Source: DATBLE01 sp963791425
GTDB lineage: Bacteria; Actinomycetota; Thermoleophilia; Gaiellales; Gaiellaceae
Length of the DNA: 64,000 bases
Direction: 5' to 3'
Assembly (NCBI GenBank): GCA_963791425.1
Contig: CAWBSE010000007.1
Coordinates: 1 to 64,000, forward strand
Shown here one piece after another: positions 34,846 through 43,747 of the stretch. Position 1 is the first letter of the stretch. Each line of letters opens with the position of its first letter. A model generated the notes under the pieces. It was not told the DNA's origin, did not search any database, and was given only the letters and a program-made list of their open reading frames with translations. A program made the position numbers and the translations under genes.

Positions 34846-35486
34846 GGCAACAGATCAGACGTCAGATCGGCCGCCATGTTGCGACGCGCCGCGAGGGCCT
34901 GGAGCACCAGCACCGTGTCGGCGACCGGAATGTCCTCGAGGTAGCCGTCCCGCGACTCGAACGACGCGAGCACCGACTCGATCGCCTCGACGTAGCCGGC
35001 CGCGTCCCCGGCCGCGATCGTGGCCAGCGCGTCGGCGACGTCCCGCGGGAAGTCGTCCCGCACCCTCAGCCAGTCCGCCTGGATGCGCGCCTGCGACCAG
35101 TCGCCGAGCACCGACCACGCGAGCGCCGCGGCGTACCGGCCGATCGGCGACTCCGCCTCGGCCGCGCCGTCGCCCAGCGCCCACCGCGACGCGTCCTCCG
35201 CCCCGGCCGGGTCGCCCACGAGCACGAACGCCTTCACGGCCCCGATCGGGCGGCCCCAGCTTCCCGGCGGCGCATCGGAATAGCTCTCGCGCCATCGCCC
35301 GGCGGCGCGGTCGAGCCACTCGCGCGCGTCCGTCCCCTGCATCAGCCGGCAGAGGCCGGCGCCCCACGCGGCGTTGCCCATCCGCGTCAGTTGCCGCTGG
35401 CGCTCGTCGGTTCCGTCGCCGAGCCGCGCCTCGCCGTCGCGGTACCTCGCCGCCTCGTGCTGCTCGAGCGCCGCCCAGTCGGTCAC
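34842..35486 (-). CDS. Hypothetical helical-repeat protein
   Basis: 214 residues from GTG 35486. Alpha-helical, alanine-rich, with repeats such as TRMGNAAWGAGLCRLMQGTD, PIGRYAAALAWSVLGDWSQA and VADALATIAAGDAAGYVEAI that resemble TPR-like helices. No catalytic motif or signal peptide. It is followed by the 49-residue basic gene with a 4-nt overlap, so the two are cotranscribed. Function unknown. Confidence 0.65.
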   Translation of the reverse strand: MTDWAALEQHEAARYRDGEARLGDGTDERQRQLTRMGNAAWGAGLCRLMQGTDAREWLDRAAGRWRESYSDAPPGSWGRPIGAVKAFVLVGDPAGAEDASRWALGDGAAEAESPIGRYAAALAWSVLGDWSQARIQADWLRVRDDFPRDVADALATIAAGDAAGYVEAIESVLASFESRDGYLEDIPVADTVLVLQALAARRNMAADLTSDLLP

Positions 35487-35654
35487 GGCTGGAGTATTGC
35501 GCCGGAATTGCCGATAGAGCGGCAATGCCGGCCCCGAAGAAGGGCTTCCAGGGCGAGATCCCCGTGCTGGGCATCTCGTGCCCGGCACCCCAAGAAACTC
35601 TCAGAACTCGTAGCCCGCAGTCCGCAGCGAGCCGCTATGCTTCCCGCGTGACGC

Positions 35655-35674
35655 CCGCCCGGGTTTTCGGGCGG
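35655..35674 (+). promoter_or_regulatory. Leader hairpin upstream of the helicase gene
   Basis: A 7-bp GC stem (CCGCCCG with CGGGCGG) closes a GGTTTT loop and is followed by CCCTTT, about 40 nt before the helicase ATG. A TATGCT hexamer at 35636-35641 is a plausible -10 element just upstream, although no good -35 is seen. The hairpin could be a weak terminator or attenuator in the helicase leader. Confidence 0.35.
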
Positions 35675-35712
35675 CCCTTTCAGAAGTAGTCGCAGTACCG
35701 CGGCTACGACCT

Positions 35713-38193
35713 ATGCAAGAGTCGATCGCTCAACCGTTGACCGCGCCTGAGGCGACGGGCCCGCTCGTTGCTTTGGCCGAGCGCGCCGCCGCGTGGGCCG
35801 GCGAGCCGTTCCTGCACCGGGACGAGGATCCGGGCGAAGTGATGGCCCCCGGCACGGCCCGCCGCCGCGCCCTCGACGACGCCCTCGCCGAGATCGACGC
35901 GGGCGCGAAGGAACCGTCGTCCGAGTGGAAGATTCGCTACTCGCTGATGCTCGGACTCGAGCGGGTGCTCAGCGAGAAGCCGCCGCACCTGAAGTCCGGC
36001 ACCGAGCTGCGCCGCCACCAGGTCGACGCGCTCGCCGGGATGCTCACCGAGCTGATAGCAGCGACCCAACGCACGCCCGAGGCCGTCGCGGACGAGCCGG
36101 ACGAGGAGTTCGAGGAGGAGGACGAGGAGGAGAACGGCGAGAACGGCGATCTCGACGAAACGATCGACGTCGAGCCGATCGCCGAAGAAGAGGAGGAGGA
36201 GCCCACCCCGAAGAGCGACCCCGGCGCGATCCGCCGCTACCGCTTCCGCCACCCGACCGCGTCCGGCAAGACGATCGCCGCCGCCGGCTTCGTCGAGGCG
36301 GCGCGCACGATCGGCGTCCTGATCCTCACCCACCGCCGCCTGCTCGTCACGCAGTTCAACCGCGAGCTGACCGACGAGGGCTACAAGGATCGGTTCACCC
36401 CGGAGGTCCTCGGCACGGGCACGCCGCCGCGCCGCGACGCGATCACGATCCAGACCTACGCCTGGTTCGCCCGGCACGTCGGCGAGCTGAACCGCGAGGC
36501 GTACCAGCTGGTCATCTGCGACGAGGCGCACACCGCCCTCGGCGAGAAGACGAGCGCCGCGATCCGGAGCTTCCCCGAGCCGGTCTACATCGGGATGACC
36601 GCGACCGAGCAGCTGATCGCGAAGCAGGTCTCGGACGTCTTCCCTGCCTCGGTCGACGATCTCCCCCTCGCGGACGCGGCTCGGCGCGGACTGATCGCGC
36701 CGCTGCGGTGCCTACGCGTCCCGCCGGCCGCCGCGATCAACTCGGTGCCGATCGTCGGCGGTGACTTCGACCAGGTCGCCCTGGCCAAGGTGCTCGACCA
36801 CGTCGCGCTCAACCAGGCAGCGGCCAGCCTCTACCGCGACCGCTTCGACTCGACGCCCGGGATCGTCTACGCCGCCGGCGTCGACCACGCGTACAACCTC
36901 GCGCAGGAGTTCCGCGCCGCCGGCATGAAGGCCGAGGCAGTCAGCGGCCGCACGCCGCCCGTGCGCCTCGCCGAGATCCTCGCCGCATACGAGCGCGGCG
37001 AGATCGACGTGCTCATCAACGCAATGCTGCTCGCCGAGGGCTGGAACTCACCGCGCGCGACCGTCGTCATGCATCTCGCCCCGACGGCCAGCAAGCGCGT
37101 CTACCAGCAGCGGATCGGCCGGATCATGCGGCTGCACCCGCGCAAGGAGGCGGGCATCGTCGTCGACTTCATCCAGAAGGGCGCGACGCACAACGACCGT
37201 GTGGTCACGCTGCACTCGCTGCTCGGCGCCGACTTCTACCGTGAGGGCGCCCGAGTGACGCCGGCGCCGCGGCGCCGCGTGCAGCGGAAGGCCAGACGGC
37301 GGCTCTCGCCCGCAACGTGGCTCGTCCCCGTCACGCCCGACGTCAACCGTCGCCTCGCCGTCATCCAGCGCGAGTGGCAGCGCATCGACCCCCGCTATCT
37401 CGACGAGGAGGAGCAGCGGTTCTGGGCGCGCATCGCCGGCCGCCAGGCACGCTTCGACGACCGGATGTTGCTGTTCGAGAAGCTCAGCGCGCGCGCCAGC
37501 CAGGCCGCGCTCGAGCAGTTCCTCTTCACCTGCGCCGCCGAGAACCCCAACCGCCGGCTGCGGCTGATGGCGCTCTCGGACCGCGTCTCGCGCACGGTCG
37601 ACCGCATGAGCTTCGACGACCTGGTCACGCTCGTGACGCAGGCTCCGCCGTGGGAGAAGGACCGCGTCCAGGGTGTGCGCGTGCTGCTGCGGGCGATCGG
37701 CGAGGGCAAGCCCGACGCGCCGGATCAGATCCTCGCCCGGTGGACGTGGAAGCTCGCGCGCGCCGTGCGGAAGGTGCTCGACCGCAAGGCGAGCTCCGAG
37801 TACCCGGAGGCGAAGCGCCTGCTCGGCGCGCTCGCGAACTCGCGCGGCCAGCGCCACGAGGAGAACGCCGTCAAGCTCGCCAGGGCCGCCGGAGAGTTGC
37901 CGACCGCCACCGCCGCAGCGCTACTCGCCTCGGCCGAGGGCTACACGCCGCGCGCCAACGGCCATCTGGAGACGGCCCGCGAGAACCTCGGGACGATCAC
38001 CGAGGTCGCGAACGCTCTCGCCGACGACCTGCCCGCACCGAAGGCGAACCCGAGCCGCAGACGCCGCCGCCGCCGGAAGAAGAAGCCCGCCGCGAACGCA
38101 CCGACGCAGAACGCGGGCGCACAGAACGGAAGCGAGCCGCAAGCGGCCGCAGACGAATCTGTAACAACCGAGCAGGCTTCCGCGTCCGAATAG
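35713..38193 (+). CDS. DEAD/DEAH-box superfamily 2 helicase
   Basis: 826 residues. ELRRHQVDALAGML (Q-motif region), Walker A-like HPTASGKTIAAAGF, TYAWFARHV, DEAH box VICDEAHTALGEKT, motif III IGMTATEQL, and the helicase C-domain with NAMLLAEGWNSPRATVVMHL and QQRIGRIMRLHPRKEAGIVV. It is type III restriction/UvrB-like SF2. Unusual features: an acidic insert (about 124-160, runs of E) between the Q-motif region and Walker A, and a basic C-terminal tail (RRRRRRKKKP). The partner and substrate are unknown; no methylase lies nearby, so restriction is unlikely. Confidence 0.8.
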   Translation: MQESIAQPLTAPEATGPLVALAERAAAWAGEPFLHRDEDPGEVMAPGTARRRALDDALAEIDAGAKEPSSEWKIRYSLMLGLERVLSEKPPHLKSGTELRRHQVDALAGMLTELIAATQRTPEAVADEPDEEFEEEDEEENGENGDLDETIDVEPIAEEEEEEPTPKSDPGAIRRYRFRHPTASGKTIAAAGFVEAARTIGVLILTHRRLLVTQFNRELTDEGYKDRFTPEVLGTGTPPRRDAITIQTYAWFARHVGELNREAYQLVICDEAHTALGEKTSAAIRSFPEPVYIGMTATEQLIAKQVSDVFPASVDDLPLADAARRGLIAPLRCLRVPPAAAINSVPIVGGDFDQVALAKVLDHVALNQAAASLYRDRFDSTPGIVYAAGVDHAYNLAQEFRAAGMKAEAVSGRTPPVRLAEILAAYERGEIDVLINAMLLAEGWNSPRATVVMHLAPTASKRVYQQRIGRIMRLHPRKEAGIVVDFIQKGATHNDRVVTLHSLLGADFYREGARVTPAPRRRVQRKARRRLSPATWLVPVTPDVNRRLAVIQREWQRIDPRYLDEEEQRFWARIAGRQARFDDRMLLFEKLSARASQAALEQFLFTCAAENPNRRLRLMALSDRVSRTVDRMSFDDLVTLVTQAPPWEKDRVQGVRVLLRAIGEGKPDAPDQILARWTWKLARAVRKVLDRKASSEYPEAKRLLGALANSRGQRHEENAVKLARAAGELPTATAAALLASAEGYTPRANGHLETARENLGTITEVANALADDLPAPKANPSRRRRRRRKKKPAANAPTQNAGAQNGSEPQAAADESVTTEQASASE

Positions 38194-38199
38194 ATACCG

Positions 38200-39843
38200 A
38201 TGGTCCTCGCGATCGTTCTCGCGTTCGTGGCAGGGCTGATCACGGCGGTCTCGCCGTGTGTCTTGCCCGTCCTTCCGATCGTCCTCGCGGGCGGCATCGG
38301 CGAGAACAAACGACGCCCGTACGCGATCATCGCCGGGCTCGCGGTCACCTTTCTCGTCTCGGTGCTCTTCGCCACGCTGGTGCTCCAGTGGCTCGGGCTG
38401 CCGCAGGACCTGCTGCGCAACATCGCGATCGGGATGCTCTTCCTGATGGCCGCAACGCTGATCTTCCCCCGGGTCGGCGTCTGGATCGAGCGGCCACTGT
38501 CGCGGCTCTCGCGACGGCCGTCGGGCGACCTCGGCGGCGGGTTCTTGCTCGGCTGCGCGCTGGGGCTCGTCTTCGTCCCGTGTGCCGGCCCCGCCCTCGC
38601 GTTCGTCACGAGCGCCTCGGCGTCCCACGATTTCGGGTTCAAGACCTTCGCGGTCGCGGTCGCCTACACGCTCGGGGTTTGCATTGTCCTGATCGCGATT
38701 GCACTCGGCGGCCGGCGCGTCGGCAAGGCACTGCGCACGAACGTCGACCGGTTTCGCGTCGCGTTCGGCGTGATCCTCGCGGTCTCGGCCTTCGCGCTGA
38801 TCTTCAACGTCGACACGAAGCTGCAGAAGTGGTTCCCGAACTACACCGACCCGCTACAGCGCCACACAGAGGCGAGCGGCTCCGGACGTGACGCGTTCCA
38901 GCGCGGGACGAACGTGACCAAACGGCAGCCGGCCGCGGCCACGCAGGCCGGTTCCAAGCTCCCCGACTACGGCCCGGCGCCCGACTTCGCCGGGATCGAC
39001 CTCTGGCTGAACGGCAAGCCGCTGACGATCAAGGAGCTCCGCGGCAAGGTCGTGCTGGTCGACTTCTGGACGTACTCGTGCATCAACTGCCTGCGCACGC
39101 TCCCCCACCTCGAGGCGTGGGATCGGATGTACCGCAAGGACGGGCTCGTGATCGTCGGCGTGCACACGCCGGAGTTCGCCTTCGAGCACGTGGCGGGGAA
39201 CGTTCGCGGCGCGGTGAAGCGGCTCGGCGTCCGCTACCCGGTCGCACTCGACAACGAGTACGGCACCTGGAACGCGTACGGCAACCAGTACTGGCCGGCC
39301 GAGTACCTGATCGACAAGGACGGCCACGTGCGCCGGGCGCACTTCGGCGAGGGCGAATACGACGTCACCGAGCAGAGCATCCGGTCGCTGCTCGGCGAGA
39401 AGCTCGCCTCGCCGGCGTCCGACGGGCTGAAGGACATGACGCCGACCGGCGTGATCTCGGGCGAGTCGTACCTCGGCTACGAGCGGATCGGAACGTATTT
39501 CACCGGCTCGAAGATCTACCGTGACAAGGAGGCGACGTACACCTTCCCGCCCGCGCTCGGCCAGAGCGACTACGCATACGACGGCCGCTGGACGGTCGGG
39601 GCGCAGCGCATCGTCGCCGGCAAGGACGCGCGGCTGCGGTTCCGCTACTACGCGCGCAAGGTCTACCTCGTCCTCGGCGGCAAGGGCACCGTGCAGGTGT
39701 TCGTCGACGGCGCGCCGACCAAGGTCGTGCACGTGAACGCGGACAGGCTCTACACGCTCGTCGACAAGGACTCGATCGACGACGCGACGCTCGAGCTCCG
39801 ATTCTCGCCCGGGGTTTCGGCCTACGCCTTCACGTTCGGCTAG
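38200..39843 (+). CDS. dipZ: CcdA-TlpA fusion, cytochrome c biogenesis thiol-disulfide protein (DipZ)
   Basis: 547 residues. N-terminal CcdA with six helices and the paired cysteines in SPCVLPVLPIVLAGG and FVPCAGPALAF. A periplasmic TlpA/thioredoxin domain follows with SCINCLRTLPHLEAW (CxxC) and LDNEYGTWNAYGNQYWPAEY, then a beta-sandwich C-terminal domain (GKGTVQVFVDGAPTKVV), as in mycobacterial DipZ. It transfers reducing power across the membrane to cytochrome c or other extracytoplasmic thiols. It starts 6 nt after the helicase stop. Confidence 0.9.
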   Translation: MVLAIVLAFVAGLITAVSPCVLPVLPIVLAGGIGENKRRPYAIIAGLAVTFLVSVLFATLVLQWLGLPQDLLRNIAIGMLFLMAATLIFPRVGVWIERPLSRLSRRPSGDLGGGFLLGCALGLVFVPCAGPALAFVTSASASHDFGFKTFAVAVAYTLGVCIVLIAIALGGRRVGKALRTNVDRFRVAFGVILAVSAFALIFNVDTKLQKWFPNYTDPLQRHTEASGSGRDAFQRGTNVTKRQPAAATQAGSKLPDYGPAPDFAGIDLWLNGKPLTIKELRGKVVLVDFWTYSCINCLRTLPHLEAWDRMYRKDGLVIVGVHTPEFAFEHVAGNVRGAVKRLGVRYPVALDNEYGTWNAYGNQYWPAEYLIDKDGHVRRAHFGEGEYDVTEQSIRSLLGEKLASPASDGLKDMTPTGVISGESYLGYERIGTYFTGSKIYRDKEATYTFPPALGQSDYAYDGRWTVGAQRIVAGKDARLRFRYYARKVYLVLGGKGTVQVFVDGAPTKVVHVNADRLYTLVDKDSIDDATLELRFSPGVSAYAFTFG

Positions 39844-40712
39844 TCGCCCGGAGTGCCGTTCTCTTCGTCGCGCTCCCGGAGGTAGCGCGAGAGCTCCGCG
39901 GCGAGCGAATCGCCCGACGGGAGGTCCGACTCGTCGATCTCGTCGACGCGGCGTTCCAGCTCCTCGACGTACGCCGCGGTCTCTTCGTCGGTGGCGATCG
40001 CCTCGCTGACCTGACGGACGTACGCGTCGGCCGCCTCGTCGAGCTCGGCGGTGTCGATCTCGGCGCCGAGCAGGTCGGCGAGCCGCACGCACAGCGCGGC
40101 AGCGGCCTTGGGGCTCGGTGCCAGCGAGACGTAGTGCGGCACGGCCGCCCAGAGGCTGGCCGAAGGGATGTTCGCGCGCTTGCATGCGTCGTGGACGACG
40201 CCGACGATGCCGGTCGGGCCCTCGTAGCGCGACGCCTGCAGGCCGAGCTGCTCGACGAGCCCGGGGTCGGTGGCGCTGCCGGTCACGGGCGCCTCGCGCG
40301 TGTGCGGGACGTCGGCGAGCAGTGCGCCGAGCGTGACCATCAGATCGACCTCGAGCTCCTTCGCGAAGTCGATGATCAGATTCGAGAACGTGCGCCAGCG
40401 CAGGTTCGGCTCGACGCCGAGCAGCAGCACCGCGTCGCGGTCCATCCCCTCGGGGCGCGCGTGGTAGAAGACCGTCTCCGGCCAGTCGATCCGCCGCGTG
40501 TAGCCCTCCTCGAGGCGCACCTGCGGGCGGGTCGCCTGGAAGTCGAAGAACCCCTCCGGGTCGATCTCGGCGAAGCGCCGCGCGTCCCAGGCCTTCGCCA
40601 GGTAGCCGGCCGCGAGCGACGCGCCCTGGCCCCCGTCGTTCCAGCCCCGGAACGCTGCGATCAACACGGGGCGCTCGAGCGCCGGGCGACGCTGAACGTG
40701 GAGCTCAGCCAT
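39840..40712 (-). CDS. PAC2-family protein (proteasome-assembly chaperone-like)
   Basis: 290 residues. Matches the actinobacterial PAC2 family: PVLIAAFRGWNDGGQGASLA, HARPEGMDRDAVLLLGVEPN, LRWRTFSNLIIDFAKELEVD, MVTLGALLADVPHTR and SLWAAVPHYVSLAPSPKAAA. The family is related to proteasome assembly chaperones, but in bacteria its role is unproven. No proteasome genes are near. It overlaps the dipZ 3' end by 4 nt. Confidence 0.88.
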   Translation of the reverse strand: MAELHVQRRPALERPVLIAAFRGWNDGGQGASLAAGYLAKAWDARRFAEIDPEGFFDFQATRPQVRLEEGYTRRIDWPETVFYHARPEGMDRDAVLLLGVEPNLRWRTFSNLIIDFAKELEVDLMVTLGALLADVPHTREAPVTGSATDPGLVEQLGLQASRYEGPTGIVGVVHDACKRANIPSASLWAAVPHYVSLAPSPKAAAALCVRLADLLGAEIDTAELDEAADAYVRQVSEAIATDEETAAYVEELERRVDEIDESDLPSGDSLAAELSRYLRERDEENGTPGD

Positions 40713-40721
40713 TGACTGAGT

Positions 40722-41645
40722 CTACGTCCGGGCGCGTGCAAGCGGTCGCCACATGAGTGTGACGAATGCCACCGTCAGCGCCCAGACCGCCGCGGCGAGG
40801 GCGACGTGGACGAGGACGAGCCCCCACGGCAGGTGCGTCCGGTACTGGAGGTCGCCGAGCGCCATCTGCACCACCACGAGCACCGCGAGCCCGACGGCGC
40901 CCTCGGCCCAGCGGGCGCCGATCGTCGCGCGGCGGGCGAGCAGGTAGCCGATCAGGAACATCAGGCTCAGGCCGAGCACGGCGACGACGGCTCCGTGCAG
41001 CAGCAGCGCCGGGTGCAGGCGCCAGAGCCGGTAGACGTTCTTGCCGCCCGAGTGCGGGCCGGCGGCGGTTGCGATCGTCCCCGAGGCGAGCAGCGCGAAG
41101 CAGGCGATCCCGACCCAGAGCCCGGCGAGTCTGGGCTCGCGGTCGAGCGGCGGGTCGTGGCCGCGGCCGAGCGCAAGCGCCTCCAGCCCGACGATCACGG
41201 CGGCGGCGAGCACGGCGATCGAGAGCAGGAGGTGCGGGATCACGAGCGCCGGGTGCAGGTGCGCGTAGACGGTGATCGCGCCGAGCGGCGCCTGCGCGAG
41301 CGTGCCGGCGAAGGTGGCGACGGCGAGCCAGCGCGCCCAGCGCGGCAGGCCGCGGGTGAACCACGCGCCGACCGCGAGTGCCAGCGTCAGGAAGATCGTC
41401 ACGCTCGCGACCATCCGGTTCCCGAACTCGACGTACGAGTGGAACCCCTTCGCCGGGAACGGCTGGCCGGGCTGGCAGCCGGGCCAGTGCTCGCAGCCGA
41501 GGCCCGAGCTCGTCAGCCGGACGACCGCGCCGGTCGAGACGATCGCCCAGAGCATCGCCACGGACAGCCCGGCCAGCCAGCGGAAGGCGGTCGGCGAGAG
41601 CTCGAAAGCACGCAGGCGCGAGAGCCGTGTGGTCTCGACGTGCAC
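40722..41645 (-). CDS. ctaA: Heme A synthase
   Basis: 307 residues, eight helices. Conserved features: AIVSTGAVVRLTSSGLGCEH then WPGCQPGQPFP, YVEFGNRMVASV, APLGAITVYAHLHPALVIPH, and the second heme site LHPALLLHGAVVAVL with LPWGLVLVHVALAAAV. The paired histidines coordinate two hemes. It oxidises heme O to heme A for cytochrome aa3 oxidase. GTG 41645 is chosen since it lies before the first helix. It is upstream of the PAC2 gene on the same strand. Confidence 0.92.
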   Translation of the reverse strand: MHVETTRLSRLRAFELSPTAFRWLAGLSVAMLWAIVSTGAVVRLTSSGLGCEHWPGCQPGQPFPAKGFHSYVEFGNRMVASVTIFLTLALAVGAWFTRGLPRWARWLAVATFAGTLAQAPLGAITVYAHLHPALVIPHLLLSIAVLAAAVIVGLEALALGRGHDPPLDREPRLAGLWVGIACFALLASGTIATAAGPHSGGKNVYRLWRLHPALLLHGAVVAVLGLSLMFLIGYLLARRATIGARWAEGAVGLAVLVVVQMALGDLQYRTHLPWGLVLVHVALAAAVWALTVAFVTLMWRPLARART

Positions 41646-41665
41646 GGCTCCGAGTCTAGTGGCGG

Positions 41666-42688
41666 TTACGCGACGAGCACGCCGGCGCCCGCCTCGACGC
41701 GGCCGATCCGGCGGGCGAAGAGGCCCTTGGCGTCGAACTCGGCCTGCAGCGCCGGCGCTTTCTCGGCCGGAAGCGAGACCAGCAGCCCGCCCGCGGTCTG
41801 CGGGTCCCAGCCGAGCGTGACGAGCTCGTCGGGGACGCCGTCCGCGGTCACGTGCGCGTCGGCGAAGTCGCGGTTGCGACCGTCGCCGCCCGTCTTCTCT
41901 CCCGCGCGGGCGACCTCGAGCGCGCCGTCGAGCGAGGGCCAGCTCTCCGCGTCGAGGACGAGCTGCACGCCGCTGCGGTCGGCCATCTCGTACGCGTGGC
42001 CGAACAGCCCGAAGCCGGTCACGTCGGTGACGGCGTTCGGCCGGAACGCGCGGAGCACGTCGGCCCAGTCGCGGTTCAGGGTGCTCATCCACTCGACGGC
42101 GGCCGCGACCTCGGCGTCACCGGCGAGACCGCGCTGGGCTCCGTGGAGCACCAGCCCGGTCCCGAGCGGCTTGGTGAGCAGCAGCGCGTCGCCCGGTTGC
42201 GCGCCGGCCTTCGGCCAGATGCCGTCGGGGTGGACGGTGCCGACGACTGCGAGCCCGTACTTCGGCTCCTTGTCGCGGATCGTGTGCCCACCGGCGAGGA
42301 TCGCCCCCGCCGCACGCACCTGCAGGTCGGCGGCGCCGAGGATCGCGGCGACCATCTCCTGCGGCAGCTCCTCCGGGAACTCGGCGATCGAGAGCGCGAG
42401 CAGCGGCCTGCCGCCCATCGCGAAGACGTCGTTCAGCGCGTTGGTGGCGGCGATCGTGCCGAAGTCGTGCGGGTCGTCGACCAGCGGCGGGAAGAAGTCG
42501 AGGGTGAAAACGAGCGCGGTCTCGTCGTCGAGGCGGTAGACGGCCGCGTCGTCAGCCGGGTTCAACCCGACGAGCAGATCCTCCGCCTCGGCGGGCACGA
42601 ACCCGGCGAGCAACTCCTGCAACCGAGCGGCCGGGTACTTGGCCGCGCAGCCACCAGAGGTGACCAGATCGGTCAGCTTGACCGCCAC
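41666..42688 (-). CDS. selD: Selenide, water dikinase (selenophosphate synthase), Cys form
   Basis: 340 residues. Catalytic Cys14 and Lys17 in LVTSGGCAAKYPAARL; ATP-binding NPADDAAVYRLDDETALVFT, TLDFFPPLVDDPHDFGTIAA, NALNDVFAMGGRPLLAL, and VTDVTGFGLFGHAYEMA. It makes selenophosphate from selenide and ATP for selenocysteine or 2-selenouridine. The active-site residue is Cys, not Sec. No selA, selB, selC or selU is visible in the window, so the downstream use is unknown. Confidence 0.93.
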   Translation of the reverse strand: MAVKLTDLVTSGGCAAKYPAARLQELLAGFVPAEAEDLLVGLNPADDAAVYRLDDETALVFTLDFFPPLVDDPHDFGTIAATNALNDVFAMGGRPLLALSIAEFPEELPQEMVAAILGAADLQVRAAGAILAGGHTIRDKEPKYGLAVVGTVHPDGIWPKAGAQPGDALLLTKPLGTGLVLHGAQRGLAGDAEVAAAVEWMSTLNRDWADVLRAFRPNAVTDVTGFGLFGHAYEMADRSGVQLVLDAESWPSLDGALEVARAGEKTGGDGRNRDFADAHVTADGVPDELVTLGWDPQTAGGLLVSLPAEKAPALQAEFDAKGLFARRIGRVEAGAGVLVA

Positions 42689-42736
42689 CGTCGGATCGTA
42701 GTCCGCAGCGCCCTCCGCCCCCGGCCCGGAGGCGCG

Positions 42737-42805
42737 TTAACAGTGCCAGGCACTGTTAAGACGCCCTCGGAGTCGTGGCCCGTTAACAGTGCCAGGCACT
42801 GTTAA
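42737..42805. repeat. REP-like palindrome doublet, 46-bp spacing
   Basis: Two perfect 23-bp copies (42737-42759 and 42783-42805), arms TTAACAGTGCC and GGCACTGTTAA around A, separated by 23 nt. Both are followed by GACGC, which hints that a longer unit was duplicated. The pair lies between the selD start and the stop of the lipoprotein gene (42813). Same-strand genes flank it, so it is intra-transcript or interoperonic. Confidence 0.9.
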
Positions 42806-42812
42806 GACGCGG

Positions 42813-43697
42813 TCAGCCGGCGAGCGTCGATCGGACGGCCGCCGACAGCTCCGCGACCGACACCGAGCCCTCGAAGCGCTGCTTGATCCGCCCGTCGCGG
42901 CCGACCAGGAAGACGTACGGCTCGCTCGGCAGGCGCCACTCCTTCACCCAGCGGTTGAACCCCTGCGCCGGGTTGTTGCCCTGGTAGATCTCGACGTGGA
43001 TGAAGCGGACGCCGCTGCCGGCGAAGCGCTTCTGCACCGCCTGGACGACATCGACCGTCGGCCCGCACGTGCGCGACGTGCAGAACTTCGGCGTCGCGAA
43101 CGCGAGCACGAACGGGGCGTGCGCCTTGACCGAATCAGCGACCGAGTAGCGGAGCAGCGACCGGTCGGGCGGGTTGGCGGTCGTCAGCGAGGCCGTCTCG
43201 CCGCCGGCCGACGAGAGCGTCGGCGTGCGCGACGGGATCGCCTTGTCACCCACCGCAGGCACCTGCGGCTTCGACGCGACCTGGATCGTCGCAACTCCAC
43301 GGACGTTCGTCCCTGCCGGCACCGCGCTGAGCGTGTAGCGCCCCGGCCTGGCGATCCGGAAGTGAGCGACGTAGATGTTCCGCACGCCGCCGAGCGCGGC
43401 CGCCGAGCCGGGAACGCCGATCGGCTGCAGGTGCGCCTCGGTCGTCGCCACGGTCGAGCCGGCCCCATCGAGGACATGGACGCTCGCCGTCGGCCGCTCG
43501 ATCGAGCGTGACTTCGAGTCGATGAACAGGAAGGAGCTGCGCACCGGGCCGACCGCGTAGTCGGACGTCCCCTGCACCAGCGCGATCGTGTTACCGGCTG
43601 CCTCGGTGGAGGTGGACGGAGACGCCGTTTTGGAACCTCCGCAAGCCGCGGCGCTGAGCGCCGCGGCCAGGAGGAAGATGAGGCGCGCGGCCCGCAC
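42813..43697 (-). CDS. Lipoprotein with thioredoxin-like domain
   Basis: 294 residues. Signal peptide with lipobox (LLAAALSAAAC-GG) for lipid attachment. The N-terminal region is Ser/Thr-rich then beta-sandwich (VGPVRSSFLFIDSKSRSIER). The C-terminal half (about 170-294) is thioredoxin-like: HAPFVLAFATPKFCTSRTCG, FIHVEIYQGNNPAQGF and EPYVFLVGRDGRIKQRFEGS. The CTSRTC pair has three residues between cysteines, so it is not a classical CxxC. Role in thiol exchange on the cell surface is plausible. GTG 43697 start. Confidence 0.75.
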   Translation of the reverse strand: MRAARLIFLLAAALSAAACGGSKTASPSTSTEAAGNTIALVQGTSDYAVGPVRSSFLFIDSKSRSIERPTASVHVLDGAGSTVATTEAHLQPIGVPGSAAALGGVRNIYVAHFRIARPGRYTLSAVPAGTNVRGVATIQVASKPQVPAVGDKAIPSRTPTLSSAGGETASLTTANPPDRSLLRYSVADSVKAHAPFVLAFATPKFCTSRTCGPTVDVVQAVQKRFAGSGVRFIHVEIYQGNNPAQGFNRWVKEWRLPSEPYVFLVGRDGRIKQRFEGSVSVAELSAAVRSTLAG

Positions 43698-43747
43698 GCC
43701 TCGAGTCTAGATCCCGGCTTGCCGCAGCCGGACGTACAAGGGGGCGC

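Noticed and set aside
35713..38193. Type III restriction enzyme
   Set aside because: No methyltransferase or endonuclease motif is visible nearby; only an SF2 helicase can be supported.
42813..43697. SCO1-type copper chaperone
   Set aside because: The CTSRTC spacing resembles Sco CxxxC only in part, and the expected His ligand is not seen.
43713..43730. CCGGCT/AGCCGG hairpin as terminator between the 11-codon ORF and the lipoprotein
   Set aside because: 6-bp stem without a T-run; weak as terminator in either direction.
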